From the NCBI RefSeq assembly GCF_049985285.1, contig NZ_JBNIEU010000001.1, forward strand, positions 1 through 64,000: 64,000 nt of DNA, read 5' to 3'. This stretch comes from Aestuariirhabdus sp049985285. GTDB lineage: Bacteria > Pseudomonadota > Gammaproteobacteria > Pseudomonadales > Aestuariirhabdaceae. The translations under genes and the position numbers were made by a program. A model generated the notes under the pieces. That model worked only from the letters and a program-made list of their open reading frames with translations, was not told the origin of the DNA and ran no database searches. Of the stretch, positions 50,832 to 60,246 are shown one piece after another (within the stretch, counting starts at the first letter, position 1; each line of letters begins with the position of its first letter).

Positions 50832-52409
50832 TCACTCCCATTCAATAGTAGCTGGTGGCTTGCTGGATACGTCGTAGGCAACACGGGAGATACCGGAGAT
50901 CTCGTTGATGATCCGGTTGGAGACTTTCTCAAGCAGCTCGTAAGGAAGGTGCGCCCAGCGCGCCGTCATAAAGTCGATAGTCTCTACCGCGCGCAGGGAA
51001 ACGACGTATTCGTAACGGCGGCCGTCACCGACCACACCAACAGATTTAACCGGCAAAAATACCACGAATGCCTGACTCACCTTGTGGTACCAATCAGCAT
51101 TGCGCAGCTCTTCAATAAAGATCGCATCGGCGCTACGTAGCAAGTCCGCGTACTCCTTTTTGACCTCACCCAAAATGCGCACGCCCAGGCCTGGACCCGG
51201 GAACGGATGGCGGTAGACCATATCGTAGGGTAGCCCGAGCTCGAGGCCAATCTTACGGACCTCATCCTTAAACAGCTCCCGCAGCGGTTCCACCAGATCC
51301 ATCTTCATATCATCCGGGAGACCTCCCACGTTGTGGTGGGACTTAATAACATGAGCTTTGCCCGTTTTTGCACCAGCAGACTCAATCACATCAGGGTAGA
51401 TGGTTCCTTGTGCTAAAAAGTGAACATCCTTTAGCTTAATAGCCTCTTCATCGAACACTTCTATAAAGGTATTGCCAATAATCTTGCGTTTTTGTTCCGG
51501 GTCGTTAATGCCGTTCAACTTACCCAAAAACAGATCCTGGGCGTCTACGCGAATCACCTTTACACCCATGTTTTCCGCAAACATAGCCATGACCTGATCA
51601 CCTTCGTGCAAGCGCAGGAGGCCGTTATCAACGAATACACAGGTTAGCTGGTCACCAATAGCCCTATGCAGCAATGCCGCGACTACCGACGAATCGACAC
51701 CTCCCGACAGACCCAGCAATACCTTATTAGTGCCGACCTGGGCGCGTACTCGCTCGATCGCATCATCGACAATATTGGAGGGGTTCCACAGGGCTTCGCA
51801 ACCGGCAATATCGCAGATAAAACGCGTCAGGATGCGAGCACCCTGTTTGGTATGGGTGACTTCGGGGTGAAACTGAACACCGTAAAAGTGACGCTGCTCA
51901 TCCGCCATACCCGCAACCGGACAGCTCTCAGTAGAGGCCATCACCTCAAAACCGGTGGGAACTTTCGACACCTTATCACCATGACTCATCCATACATCCA
52001 ATGACAATACACCTTCGTCACTGACGTGATCCTCGATACCCTTGAGCAAACTGGACGCAGCCTCTACGTTGACCTGGGCGTAACCGAACTCACGCAGGCT
52101 GGATGTCTGGACCTTACCGCCCAACTGCTCGGCCATGGTCTGCATGCCGTAGCAGATCCCCAGTACCGGAACCCCCAACTCAAACACGATATCCGGACAA
52201 CGCGGTGTATCACTGCCGGTTACCGACTCTGGGCCACCGGCAAGAATTATAGCGCGAGGATTAAAGTCTCGGATCTCGCCAGCGTCCATATCAAACGCGC
52301 GCAGCTCACAATAGACCCCTATCTCGCGCACTCGACGTGCAATTAGCTGAGAATACTGGGAACCAAAATCAAGGATAAGAATTCGTTGAGCGTGAATATC
52401 GAGTGACAT
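50832..52409 (-). CDS. guaA: GMP synthase (glutamine-hydrolysing)
   Basis: A 525-aa enzyme converting XMP to GMP. It has an N-terminal class I glutamine amidotransferase domain (nucleophile in LGICYGMQTM, His/Glu in GVQFHPEVTHT), an ATP pyrophosphatase domain with the P-loop GLSGGVDSS near residue 235 and a C-terminal dimerisation domain. It is downstream of guaB with 71 bp between. Its 3' end abuts an etfA pseudogene and accessory DNA. Confidence 0.97.
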   Translation of the reverse strand: MSLDIHAQRILILDFGSQYSQLIARRVREIGVYCELRAFDMDAGEIRDFNPRAIILAGGPESVTGSDTPRCPDIVFELGVPVLGICYGMQTMAEQLGGKVQTSSLREFGYAQVNVEAASSLLKGIEDHVSDEGVLSLDVWMSHGDKVSKVPTGFEVMASTESCPVAGMADEQRHFYGVQFHPEVTHTKQGARILTRFICDIAGCEALWNPSNIVDDAIERVRAQVGTNKVLLGLSGGVDSSVVAALLHRAIGDQLTCVFVDNGLLRLHEGDQVMAMFAENMGVKVIRVDAQDLFLGKLNGINDPEQKRKIIGNTFIEVFDEEAIKLKDVHFLAQGTIYPDVIESAGAKTGKAHVIKSHHNVGGLPDDMKMDLVEPLRELFKDEVRKIGLELGLPYDMVYRHPFPGPGLGVRILGEVKKEYADLLRSADAIFIEELRNADWYHKVSQAFVVFLPVKSVGVVGDGRRYEYVVSLRAVETIDFMTARWAHLPYELLEKVSNRIINEISGISRVAYDVSSKPPATIEWE

Positions 52410-52480
52410 CGTGGGTCTCTTGCCGGTAAACCTGAATAAGGCGGAGACTGGCTCCGCCCGCCTATATACGGATCCTGTAG

Positions 52481-53950
52481 TTAGCCTACACGATAATTTG
52501 GAGCTTCTTTGGTAATGGTCACGTCGTGAACATGACTCTCACTCATACCAGCAGAAGTCACCCGAACAAACTGGGGAATCGTTCGCATCTGCTCAACGGT
52601 TGCACAGCCGGTGTAGCCCATTGCGGCCCGCAAGCCTCCGACCATCTGATGCACGATCGCTGCCATCGGCCCCTTATAGGGAACCCGGCCCTCAATCCCC
52701 TCGGGAACCAATTTTTCTACTCCCTCCTTGGCATCCTGGAAATATCGATCACTGGACCCTGTACTTTGAGACATCGCCCCCATAGAGCCCATACCACGGT
52801 AGGATTTGTAACTACGCCCCTGATAAAGTTCCACCTCGCCAGGCGCCTCTTCGGTGCCTGCCAACATGCTGCCCATCATCACGACACTGGCGCCGGCGGC
52901 TACCGCTTTGGCGATATCTCCAGAAAAGCGGATACCGCCATCGGCGATAACGGGTATGCCCTTTTCGCGCATCACCTCGGCAACGTTAGCAACCGCACTG
53001 ATCTGTGGCACCCCGATACCGGTTACGATTCGAGTGGTACAGATAGAACCCGGACCAATACCCACCTTAACCGCGTCGGCACCCGCGTCGGCCAATGCCA
53101 GTGCAGCGTCTGCGGTAGCGATATTGCCACCGATCACCTGCACCTGGGGATAGTTCGTCTTCACCCAGCGTACCCGCTCAATAACACCGCGAGAATGGCC
53201 GTGGGCAGTATCCACGACGATCACGTCAACGCCGGCTTCCGCCAGTGCCTTAACCCGATCCCCCGTGTCCGCGCCGGTACCTACCGCCGCAGCAACCCGT
53301 AAACGACCCTGGTCATCTTTACAGGCGTTGGGGTATTCCTGAGCTTTTTTAATGTCCTTTACCGTCATCATGCCCGTTAACTGGAACTTGTCATTCACCA
53401 CCAGCACTTTTTCAATCCGGTGCTTGTGCAGCAAGGCACGCACCGTTTCCTGATCCGCACCCTCTTTGACCGTGACCAGTTTCTCTTTAGGAGTCATGAT
53501 GCTGGCAACCGTTTTACGCATATCCTCGACGAAACGCACATCACGGCTGGTGACGATACCGACCAGCGCGCCGCGCTCCATCACCGGCATGCCGGAGAAG
53601 TTGTGCAGCCGGCTCAGCTCGACCAACTCACGCACAGTGGCACCGGATTCGATCGTAACCGGATCCTTTACCACTCCACTTTCGTATTTCTTTACAGCAC
53701 GCACTTCACGCGCCTGCTCCTCTATGGTCATGTTTTTATGGATTACCCCGATACCACCCTCCTGTGCCATTGCGATGGCGAGACGAGATTCGGTGACGGT
53801 ATCCATCGCCGATGAGAGGACGGGGATATTGAGGGTGATCTCCCGCGTCAGTTTCGTCTGAAGCGAAACCTCCTTGGGCAAAACTTCCGAGTAACCGGGT
53901 AACAACAAAACATCATCAAAGGTGAGCGCTTCTTGAGCAATTCGCAGCAT
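52481..53950 (-). CDS. guaB: Inosine-5'-monophosphate dehydrogenase
   Basis: A 489-aa enzyme for the NAD-dependent oxidation of IMP to XMP, the committed step of guanine nucleotide synthesis. The catalytic cysteine is in GIGPGSICTTR; two CBS domains are inserted at about 95-205. The frame extends to 54031, but ATG 53950 (MLRIAQEALTFDDVLLLPGYS) gives the universal start and length. It is transcribed from a strong promoter at 54000-54028 and followed by guaA. Confidence 0.97.
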   Translation of the reverse strand: MLRIAQEALTFDDVLLLPGYSEVLPKEVSLQTKLTREITLNIPVLSSAMDTVTESRLAIAMAQEGGIGVIHKNMTIEEQAREVRAVKKYESGVVKDPVTIESGATVRELVELSRLHNFSGMPVMERGALVGIVTSRDVRFVEDMRKTVASIMTPKEKLVTVKEGADQETVRALLHKHRIEKVLVVNDKFQLTGMMTVKDIKKAQEYPNACKDDQGRLRVAAAVGTGADTGDRVKALAEAGVDVIVVDTAHGHSRGVIERVRWVKTNYPQVQVIGGNIATADAALALADAGADAVKVGIGPGSICTTRIVTGIGVPQISAVANVAEVMREKGIPVIADGGIRFSGDIAKAVAAGASVVMMGSMLAGTEEAPGEVELYQGRSYKSYRGMGSMGAMSQSTGSSDRYFQDAKEGVEKLVPEGIEGRVPYKGPMAAIVHQMVGGLRAAMGYTGCATVEQMRTIPQFVRVTSAGMSESHVHDVTITKEAPNYRVG

Positions 53951-53999
53951 AACTAATACCGAAACCGTGGTGGGAGGGTGGGCGAAATAAAATTTTCCC

Positions 54000-54028
54000 A
54001 TTATAGCCGCTGCCCCTTGCTCCCACAA
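54000..54028 (-). promoter_or_regulatory. guaB-guaA sigma70 promoter
   Basis: On the minus strand a -35 TTGTGG (54023-54028), a 17-bp spacer and a perfect -10 TATAAT (54000-54005) lie 50 bp upstream of the guaB start codon and divergent from xseA. Spacing and -10 are ideal. Confidence 0.75.
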
Positions 54029-54107
54029 CATAGGTATTTCTACATAGCCACTGCAAAAAGGCGTTGCTTCAGCGCCAGCATAGGCAAGCTACACCCGCTC
54101 CGGTAAG

Positions 54108-55469
54108 ATGCTGCCTATGCAGATAACAACTCCCACCCCCCCTACTCGCCTCAGCGTCAGCGATCTAAACCGTAATGTCCGCCGTTTGCTGGAGGTCAGC
54201 TTCGGTACGGTCTGGGTAGAAGGGGAGATATCCAACCTGTCGCGACCCAGTTCGGGCCACTGGTACTTTACCCTCAAGGACAGCCAGGCCCAGATCCGCT
54301 GTGCCATGTTCCGCAACCGCAACCAGATGCTGCGGTTTACCCCCCAGGAGGGGATGCAGCTGGCTGTTCGCGGAAAAGTAAGCCTCTACGAGGGGCGCGG
54401 CGATTTTCAGCTGATTGCCGACCACATGGAGCAGGCAGGGGCAGGGGCCTTGCAGCTGGCGTTCGAGCAACTCAAGCGCCAGTTGGCGAGCGAAGGTCTG
54501 TTCGACCCGCAATTCAAACAACCGCTACCCTCGCTGCCCGGCCATATTGCGGTCATCACCTCAGCCTCCGGCGCGGCGATACGGGATATCCTTAGTGTGC
54601 TGGGCCGACGGTTTCCCGCCATAGCGGTTAGCGTATTGCCCGTCGCCGTGCAGGGCAGCGAGGCCGCAGCGCAGATAGTCCGAGCCCTGAAGATCGCCCA
54701 ACAGCAGCCCTTCGACCTGATCATCCTGGGACGCGGAGGGGGCTCATTGGAGGACCTTTGGCCGTTTAACGAAGAGATCGTGGCGCGAGCCATTTTCGAC
54801 TGCACAGTGCCGGTGGTTAGCGCCGTGGGTCACGAAGTCGATTTCACCATCAGCGACCTGGTGGCCGACCAACGCGCCGCCACCCCCTCGGCGGCAGCCG
54901 AACTGATCAGCCCTGACCGCGGCGAGCTACTATCGTTAAGCGCCGGGTATCAGCAACTATTGACCGAATCGGTGCGCCGAAAGCTGGCCAGCTGTCAACG
55001 CGAGCTAACCCTCACCGCCAAGCGCTTGCGCCACCCAGGGCAGAAATTGCAGGAGCAGAGCCAACGGCTCGACGAGATGGAGCTGCGATTACGGCGGGCG
55101 ATGGAGCTGCGCTTCCAACATCTGCGCCAGCGATACCAGCACTTGCAACTGCGCCTTCGCCAACAGCAACCGAGCGCGCGTATCGGGCACCATCGGGACC
55201 AATACCTGGGTCTGAGAAAACGCTTGCAGCGCGCCATCGAACAACAACTGCAACAGCAACAGACTGCACTGGGGGGCGCTGTCGGTCAGCTGGAAGCCTT
55301 ATCACCGCTGGCCACCCTGGCCCGTGGGTATTCGATCACCCTGTCCGAGGATGGACAACGGGTGATTCATCACAGCGCGCAAGTCGGGGTGGGAGAGCGC
55401 ATCCAGAACCGCCTCAGTGACGGCACCGTGATCAGCGAAGTGCTCGAAACCCGCAACGACAGCGCGTAA
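54108..55469 (+). CDS. xseA: Exodeoxyribonuclease VII large subunit
   Basis: A 453-aa catalytic subunit of exonuclease VII, which degrades single-stranded DNA. It has an N-terminal OB-fold (VEGEISNLSRPSSGHWYFTLKD) and a central catalytic domain with GRGGGSLEDLWPFNEE and GHEVDFTISDLVADQRA. The long Gln/Arg-rich coiled coil (about 270-390) ends before the C-terminal LARGYSI. Starts at 54108 and 54117 are both possible. It is divergent from guaB and convergent with der, 8 bp apart. Confidence 0.96.
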   Translation: MLPMQITTPTPPTRLSVSDLNRNVRRLLEVSFGTVWVEGEISNLSRPSSGHWYFTLKDSQAQIRCAMFRNRNQMLRFTPQEGMQLAVRGKVSLYEGRGDFQLIADHMEQAGAGALQLAFEQLKRQLASEGLFDPQFKQPLPSLPGHIAVITSASGAAIRDILSVLGRRFPAIAVSVLPVAVQGSEAAAQIVRALKIAQQQPFDLIILGRGGGSLEDLWPFNEEIVARAIFDCTVPVVSAVGHEVDFTISDLVADQRAATPSAAAELISPDRGELLSLSAGYQQLLTESVRRKLASCQRELTLTAKRLRHPGQKLQEQSQRLDEMELRLRRAMELRFQHLRQRYQHLQLRLRQQQPSARIGHHRDQYLGLRKRLQRAIEQQLQQQQTALGGAVGQLEALSPLATLARGYSITLSEDGQRVIHHSAQVGVGERIQNRLSDGTVISEVLETRNDSA

Positions 55470-55477
55470 GGATCAAC

Positions 55478-56893
55478 CTACTTCTTTTTGCGTTTCTTAT
55501 CCGACTTCTTGATGTGTTCCATCAAGCGCTTCTTCTTGGCAATCTGGCGCTGATTTAGTTTATTTTTCTTGCCGGCAAAGGGGTTGTCCCCGGTACGGAA
55601 CTCAAAGCGCACCGGCGTACCCACCAACTTCAGCACGCGACGAAAGGTGTTTTCCAGATAACGCCGATAGGAGTTGGGGACCGCCTCGGTCTGGTTACCG
55701 TGGATCACTATCACCGGTGGGTTGGTGCCCCCCAAATGGGCGTAGCGCAACTTGATACGGCGGCCTCGTACTAGCGGCGGCTGGTGATCATCAACCGCAT
55801 CCTCCATCACCCGCGTGAGATGACTCGGGGTCCAGCGCTGGGTGGCGCATTCGTAGGCTTCCTCAATAGACTCATACAGGTGCCCTACGCCGGTTCCGTG
55901 CAACGCAGAGATAAAATGGATACGGGCAAAATCCGCGAATACCAGGCGGCGCTCAAGGGCCTCCTTGATTTCGCGTTTTTCATCCTGGCTCATGCCATCC
56001 CATTTATTAAACGCAATCACCAGCGCGCGCCCGGTTTCGATGATAAAACCCAACAGGTGAAGGTCCTGATCCACCAACCCCTCGTGGGCATCCAGCACCA
56101 GCACCACGACGTTGGCATTCTGGATCGCCTGCAGGGTTTTGATGACCGAGAACTTCTCCACCACCTCATTGATACGGCCACGCTTACGCACACCGGCGGT
56201 GTCGATCAGGGTGTAGGGCTTGTCATGGCGGGTGTACGGAATATAGATGCTGTCGCGAGTCGTACCCGCATGGTCGAAGACCACTACCCGATCCTCCCCC
56301 AGCAGGCGATTAACAAGAGTTGATTTGCCCACATTGGGGCGCCCGACCACACCAATTTTGATACCGCCCTCTTGCTCCTCCTCCGCCTCTACCTCCTCCG
56401 GCAAAGGGTAATCCTGCAGCAGACTGTCAATCATCTGCCGAACCCCTCGCCCGTGGGCGGCGGCGATCAGGTAGGGTTGCCCCATCCCCAGCGCAAAGAA
56501 GTCACTGGCGGCACCGTCCGGGTCAACGGAGTCGATCTTGTTGACCACCACGAAGCTCTTTTTCTCGCGGGTTCGCAGGTGCTGGGCGATCATATCTTCG
56601 GCGGCCGTGCGACCGTCGCGCCCATCGACCATAAACAGCACGATATCGGCCTCTTCAATTGCCAGCAGCGACTGCTCCGCCATTACCGTATCGATGCCGG
56701 CCTCATCACCACTAATACCGCCGGTATCAATAACAATAAAGGGGCGCTCGCCCAATCGCCCTTCGCCATACTTGCGATCACGAGTAAGCCCTGAAAAATC
56801 AGCGACCAATGCGTCACGTGTACGCGTCAGGCTGTTGAAAAGCGTTGATTTACCCACATTAGGGCGCCCAACGAGGGCAATAACCGGTACCAT
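55478..56893 (-). CDS. der: Ribosome-assembly GTPase Der (EngA)
   Basis: A 471-aa protein with two tandem GTPase domains (each with a GRPNVGKST P-loop, first at about residue 8, second near 185) and a C-terminal KH-like domain. It is required for assembly of the 50S subunit. A very basic tail (NQRQIAKKKRLMEHIKKSDK) follows. It is the last of the minus-strand genes rlmN to der, separated from bamB by a terminator-like hairpin, so it may have its own promoter. Confidence 0.97.
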   Translation of the reverse strand: MVPVIALVGRPNVGKSTLFNSLTRTRDALVADFSGLTRDRKYGEGRLGERPFIVIDTGGISGDEAGIDTVMAEQSLLAIEEADIVLFMVDGRDGRTAAEDMIAQHLRTREKKSFVVVNKIDSVDPDGAASDFFALGMGQPYLIAAAHGRGVRQMIDSLLQDYPLPEEVEAEEEQEGGIKIGVVGRPNVGKSTLVNRLLGEDRVVVFDHAGTTRDSIYIPYTRHDKPYTLIDTAGVRKRGRINEVVEKFSVIKTLQAIQNANVVVLVLDAHEGLVDQDLHLLGFIIETGRALVIAFNKWDGMSQDEKREIKEALERRLVFADFARIHFISALHGTGVGHLYESIEEAYECATQRWTPSHLTRVMEDAVDDHQPPLVRGRRIKLRYAHLGGTNPPVIVIHGNQTEAVPNSYRRYLENTFRRVLKLVGTPVRFEFRTGDNPFAGKKNKLNQRQIAKKKRLMEHIKKSDKKRKKK

Positions 56894-56971
56894 AAATCTA
56901 TCCTGTCCTGATGCCTGTACCCAGTGTACACGCCATCGCGCCTCTCGGCGTTAACGAATCTATAGAGCACA

Positions 56972-57001
56972 AACGGCCACCCGCACAGGCGGGCAGCCGT
57001 T
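56972..57001 (-). terminator. Terminator-like hairpin after bamB
   Basis: AACGGC (56972-56977) pairs with GCCGTT (56996-57001), and inner CCGC/GCGG bases extend the stem around a short loop. It lies 22 bp after the bamB stop. The following T-run on the minus strand is short (GTTTGTG), so some read-through to der is likely. Confidence 0.5.
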
Positions 57002-57023
57002 CACTATCAGCAATCTGGGGCCA

Positions 57024-58181
57024 CTACTGTATTTTAATCGCCACCAGCTTGCCGCTGTTTCCATAGGCGTAGAGCGTACCGCCCAAAGCCACCATACGAC
57101 CACGAACGCCATCACTGTCGATGCGGGTTCGCGCCACAAAGCTGCCATCGGTCTGGGAAACAAAATGCACGTACCCCTGATAGTCGGCAACCGCGACATA
57201 GCTACTGACCACAACGGGGGTGCCCAGTTCGCGGTGCTCCAACTCTTTTTGTTGCCAGATGATCGCGTTGCTGTTTTTGTCCAGCGCCGACAGCAACCCC
57301 TTTTCATCGGCCATGTAGAGATAGCCAAACCCCATGGACAGGCTCTCATAACTGGACGCTTTACGCTGCCAGATCAACTGCCCGCGATCGGCTTCGAGTG
57401 CGATTACGTTGCCCTGGTAACTCACCACATAGACCACACCATCAACCACCAGCGGCGACGCATCGACATCGATCATCCGCTCCAGTTCGGTGCGCCCTTC
57501 CGGCTCGGCAACCGCCTGCTCCCAACGCAAGACTCCGTTACGAGCCAGCAGCGCCTTGACCGACCCGTTACCAAAGCCGACATACACACGGTCATCCTGA
57601 ATCACCGGATCACTGGTGCCACGCAGGCTCAGCACCGGCTGTGAGCTTTCAAATATCCAGCGGCGCTCACCGCTGCGGTTATCGAGGCCAACCACCTTTT
57701 CATCAATGGTACGCACAACGACCACATCACCATTGCTATCGGCCACCGACAACACCTCACTGGTGACCTGAGCGCGCCAGCGCTCCTTGCCGTCGGTGGT
57801 ATCAAGGGCAATAACTTCGCCATCCTGGGTACCCAGTACGACGATGCCGTAGCCGGCGTATACGCCACTGCTAACCGGTAGCTCCAGCTCTGTGCGCCAC
57901 AGGCGCTTGCCACTTTCCTGATCCAGCGCAACCACGACCCCTTCGACGTCGGTCACAAAGACCTCGTCACGGAAAAGGGCCGGCTGCAAACGAACATATT
58001 TACCGTCAGTACCGCTACCAACGCTGGCGCTCCACAGGGTGGTCAGCTCGGCGCTGGCATCAAAGCTTTGCAGAGGAGTGGCCTCGCTGACCTCCTCTTC
58101 ATCGCCATTGGAACTGCACCCGACCAGCCCCCCTCCGAGCAACAGGGAGCAAACCAGTACTCGCCACAGCGACCACTTCAT
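57024..58181 (-). CDS. bamB: Outer membrane assembly lipoprotein BamB
   Basis: A 385-aa lipoprotein (lipobox LVGC, acylated Cys22) with an eight-bladed PQQ-type beta-propeller (blades such as GIVVLGTQDGEVIALDTTDG and VYVVSYQGNVIALEADRG). It is part of the BAM complex that folds outer-membrane proteins. The ATG is directly adjacent to the TAA of yfgM, so the two are translated as a unit. Confidence 0.95.
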   Translation of the reverse strand: MKWSLWRVLVCSLLLGGGLVGCSSNGDEEEVSEATPLQSFDASAELTTLWSASVGSGTDGKYVRLQPALFRDEVFVTDVEGVVVALDQESGKRLWRTELELPVSSGVYAGYGIVVLGTQDGEVIALDTTDGKERWRAQVTSEVLSVADSNGDVVVVRTIDEKVVGLDNRSGERRWIFESSQPVLSLRGTSDPVIQDDRVYVGFGNGSVKALLARNGVLRWEQAVAEPEGRTELERMIDVDASPLVVDGVVYVVSYQGNVIALEADRGQLIWQRKASSYESLSMGFGYLYMADEKGLLSALDKNSNAIIWQQKELEHRELGTPVVVSSYVAVADYQGYVHFVSQTDGSFVARTRIDSDGVRGRMVALGGTLYAYGNSGKLVAIKIQ

Positions 58182-58853
58182 TTAGACACCGTCCTGCGCA
58201 ACCGCCAGGTCATCAAGCTTGAGCTGAACCAGAGGGCGGCTCTGCCCGTGCTCACGCGCCGCATCAACCGCTTTTTGGTACGCGGCGCGAGCAGCTTCAG
58301 GCTGCTCCAGCGCAACATAAAGGTCACCCTTTACCTCTTCATAGGAGGAGACAAAACTCCCCGCATCAACTCCGTCAATCAGCCCCAACGCCTGCCGGGC
58401 ACTCTCTTGAGTACCCTCGTAGGTAACCCGGGCGAGGCGCAAACGCACAATAGCCTCCAGGTTAGCCTCCAGTTTCTGCTCCATGGCCCACAGCAATTCG
58501 CTGCGCGCAGCGGCCAGATCACCCTGCTCGACGTGCTGGCGAGCTTGCAACAACGCCGCCATTGCCGCGTAGCCCGTGCCACCGTGCTCCTGCTTGAGGG
58601 TGCTGACAAGGTGAGAAAGCGTGCTTTGCTGCTGCTCGGTCAATGCTTGTGGGTTATTCACCATCAGTGCCGCCAGCTCCTGGTACAGTGCCGATGCTGC
58701 GGATGCATTCTGAAGCTGACTCTTCTCCCACGCCTGATAGCCAAAGACTCCGGCAAGGGCCAGCGCGAGCCCCAACATGATGGCGGTTCCATTGTTTTTC
58801 CACCACTGTTTAATCGCCGCTATCTGCTCTTCTTCGGTACGGTAAATATCCAC
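58182..58853 (-). CDS. yfgM: YfgM, SecYEG-associated TPR protein
   Basis: A 223-aa inner-membrane protein with a cytoplasmic N-terminus (MDIYRTEEEQIAAIKQWWKNNG), one membrane helix (about 24-42) and periplasmic TPR-like repeats. E. coli YfgM interacts with SecYEG and PpiD. It starts at a GTG behind AGGAG. It lies between hisS (36 bp) and bamB (adjacent), the classical gammaproteobacterial order. Confidence 0.93.
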   Translation of the reverse strand: MDIYRTEEEQIAAIKQWWKNNGTAIMLGLALALAGVFGYQAWEKSQLQNASAASALYQELAALMVNNPQALTEQQQSTLSHLVSTLKQEHGGTGYAAMAALLQARQHVEQGDLAAARSELLWAMEQKLEANLEAIVRLRLARVTYEGTQESARQALGLIDGVDAGSFVSSYEEVKGDLYVALEQPEAARAAYQKAVDAAREHGQSRPLVQLKLDDLAVAQDGV

Positions 58854-58889
58854 TCTCGGCTCCTGTTACTCGCCTGTTTAACGCCCGGC

Positions 58890-60170
58890 TTACGCCAGCT
58901 GTTGGTTTAAAAGATTCTGGGTTTGTTCGAGACTGAGCGTCTGCTGGGGCTCATCCCTATCCTGGTATTTCAGCCCTACAGTACGGGTTTTCACTTCGTT
59001 TTCGCCGACAATCAGCGCAACAGGAGCTCCGCTGCGCACTACTTTTTTCATCTGGCTTTTAAAGCTGCCACCACCGCAGTTCACCACCAGCCGCAGAGAA
59101 GGTACAGCAAGGCGCAGCTTCTCGGCAAGACTGAGTGCATAACTACTGCAGTCTGCGCCCAGCACGAGCAGATAGGCGTCGACCTGGTTGTGTACTTCGG
59201 CAGGCACCAGCCCCAGGGTTTCCAGCATTAAAATCAGCCGCTCCACCCCCATCGCAAAGCCCACTGCCGGAGCGGGCTTGCCGCCCAATTGCTCGACCAG
59301 GCCATCGTAGCGACCACCCGCACAGACCGTACCCTGGGCACCCAACTCCTCGGTGACCCACTCAAATACGGTTTTACCATAGTAATCGAGACCCCGCACC
59401 AAACGGGGATTGACCACGTAAGCGATGCCGGCCTCATCGAGCATGGCCCGCAGGCCCACGAAATGCTGTCGCGACTCCTCGTCCAGGTAGTCACTCAATA
59501 CCGGCGCGCCCTTCAGCAGCTGCTGGGTGGTTTCGCTCTTGGAATCGAGGATACGCAGCGGGTTGCTTTCCAGGCGCCGGCGACTGTCTTCATCCAGCGC
59601 GTCTACGTGACCTCGCAGGTAGGTGACCAGCGCCTCACGGTAACGCTTACGATCAGCCGCCGTACCCAGGGAGTTCAGCTCCAGGCGCACGTGGTCCAGA
59701 ATACCCAGCTCACGCCACAGCCGCGCACTCAGCATGATCAGTTCCGCATCGATGTCGGGACCCTCCATACCAAAGGTTTCCACCCCGATCTGGTAGAACT
59801 GACGGTAACGTCCCTTTTGCGGGCGCTCATGGCGAAACATGGGCCCGTAATACCACAGTCGTTGGGTCTGATTCTGCAACAACGAATGCTGCTGGGCTGC
59901 CCGTACGCACCCGGCCGTGCCCTCAGGACGCAGGGTCAGGCTGTCGCCATTGCGATCGTCGAAGCTATACATCTCCTTCTCGACGATGTCGGTTACCTCA
60001 CCGATCGACCGCTTGAACAGCTCTGTCGGCTCGAGTACCGGCATACGAATCTCGCTATAGCCCGTACTGGCCAGCACCTTGCGAACCTTGCGCTCAAAGT
60101 ATTGCCACACTACCGTTTGCTCCGGCAGCAGGTCATTCATGCCACGAATGGCTTGCAGCTGTTTCGCCAC
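58890..60170 (-). CDS. hisS: Histidyl-tRNA synthetase
   Basis: A 426-aa class II aminoacyl-tRNA synthetase. Motif 2 (YGPMFRHERPQKGRYRQFYQ), the histidine-A motif LVRGLDYYGKTVFEW and motif 3 (GFAMGVERLILML) are all present, followed by an anticodon-binding domain. The frame opens at GTG 60182, but GTG 60170 (start VAKQLQAIRGMNDLLP) matches the family and has GGGGA upstream. It is in the ispG-hisS-yfgM-bamB operon. Confidence 0.96.
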   Translation of the reverse strand: MAKQLQAIRGMNDLLPEQTVVWQYFERKVRKVLASTGYSEIRMPVLEPTELFKRSIGEVTDIVEKEMYSFDDRNGDSLTLRPEGTAGCVRAAQQHSLLQNQTQRLWYYGPMFRHERPQKGRYRQFYQIGVETFGMEGPDIDAELIMLSARLWRELGILDHVRLELNSLGTAADRKRYREALVTYLRGHVDALDEDSRRRLESNPLRILDSKSETTQQLLKGAPVLSDYLDEESRQHFVGLRAMLDEAGIAYVVNPRLVRGLDYYGKTVFEWVTEELGAQGTVCAGGRYDGLVEQLGGKPAPAVGFAMGVERLILMLETLGLVPAEVHNQVDAYLLVLGADCSSYALSLAEKLRLAVPSLRLVVNCGGGSFKSQMKKVVRSGAPVALIVGENEVKTRTVGLKYQDRDEPQQTLSLEQTQNLLNQQLA

Positions 60171-60246
60171 ACTAATCCCCACACTAAAATTGAATCAGGC
60201 AAGCATTGCCCACCTGAATATCCAGTCTCTGCAACAGAGGCCCCAC

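Noticed and set aside
50421..50860. Duplicated guaA end as an att site
   Set aside because: I looked by eye for a second copy of the last bases of guaA between 47700 and 50830 and saw none, so no attachment site is annotated.
52526..53302. Plus-strand frame of 258 codons opposite guaB
   Set aside because: Mirror of guaB codons with a His/Asn/Thr-rich product that matches nothing known.
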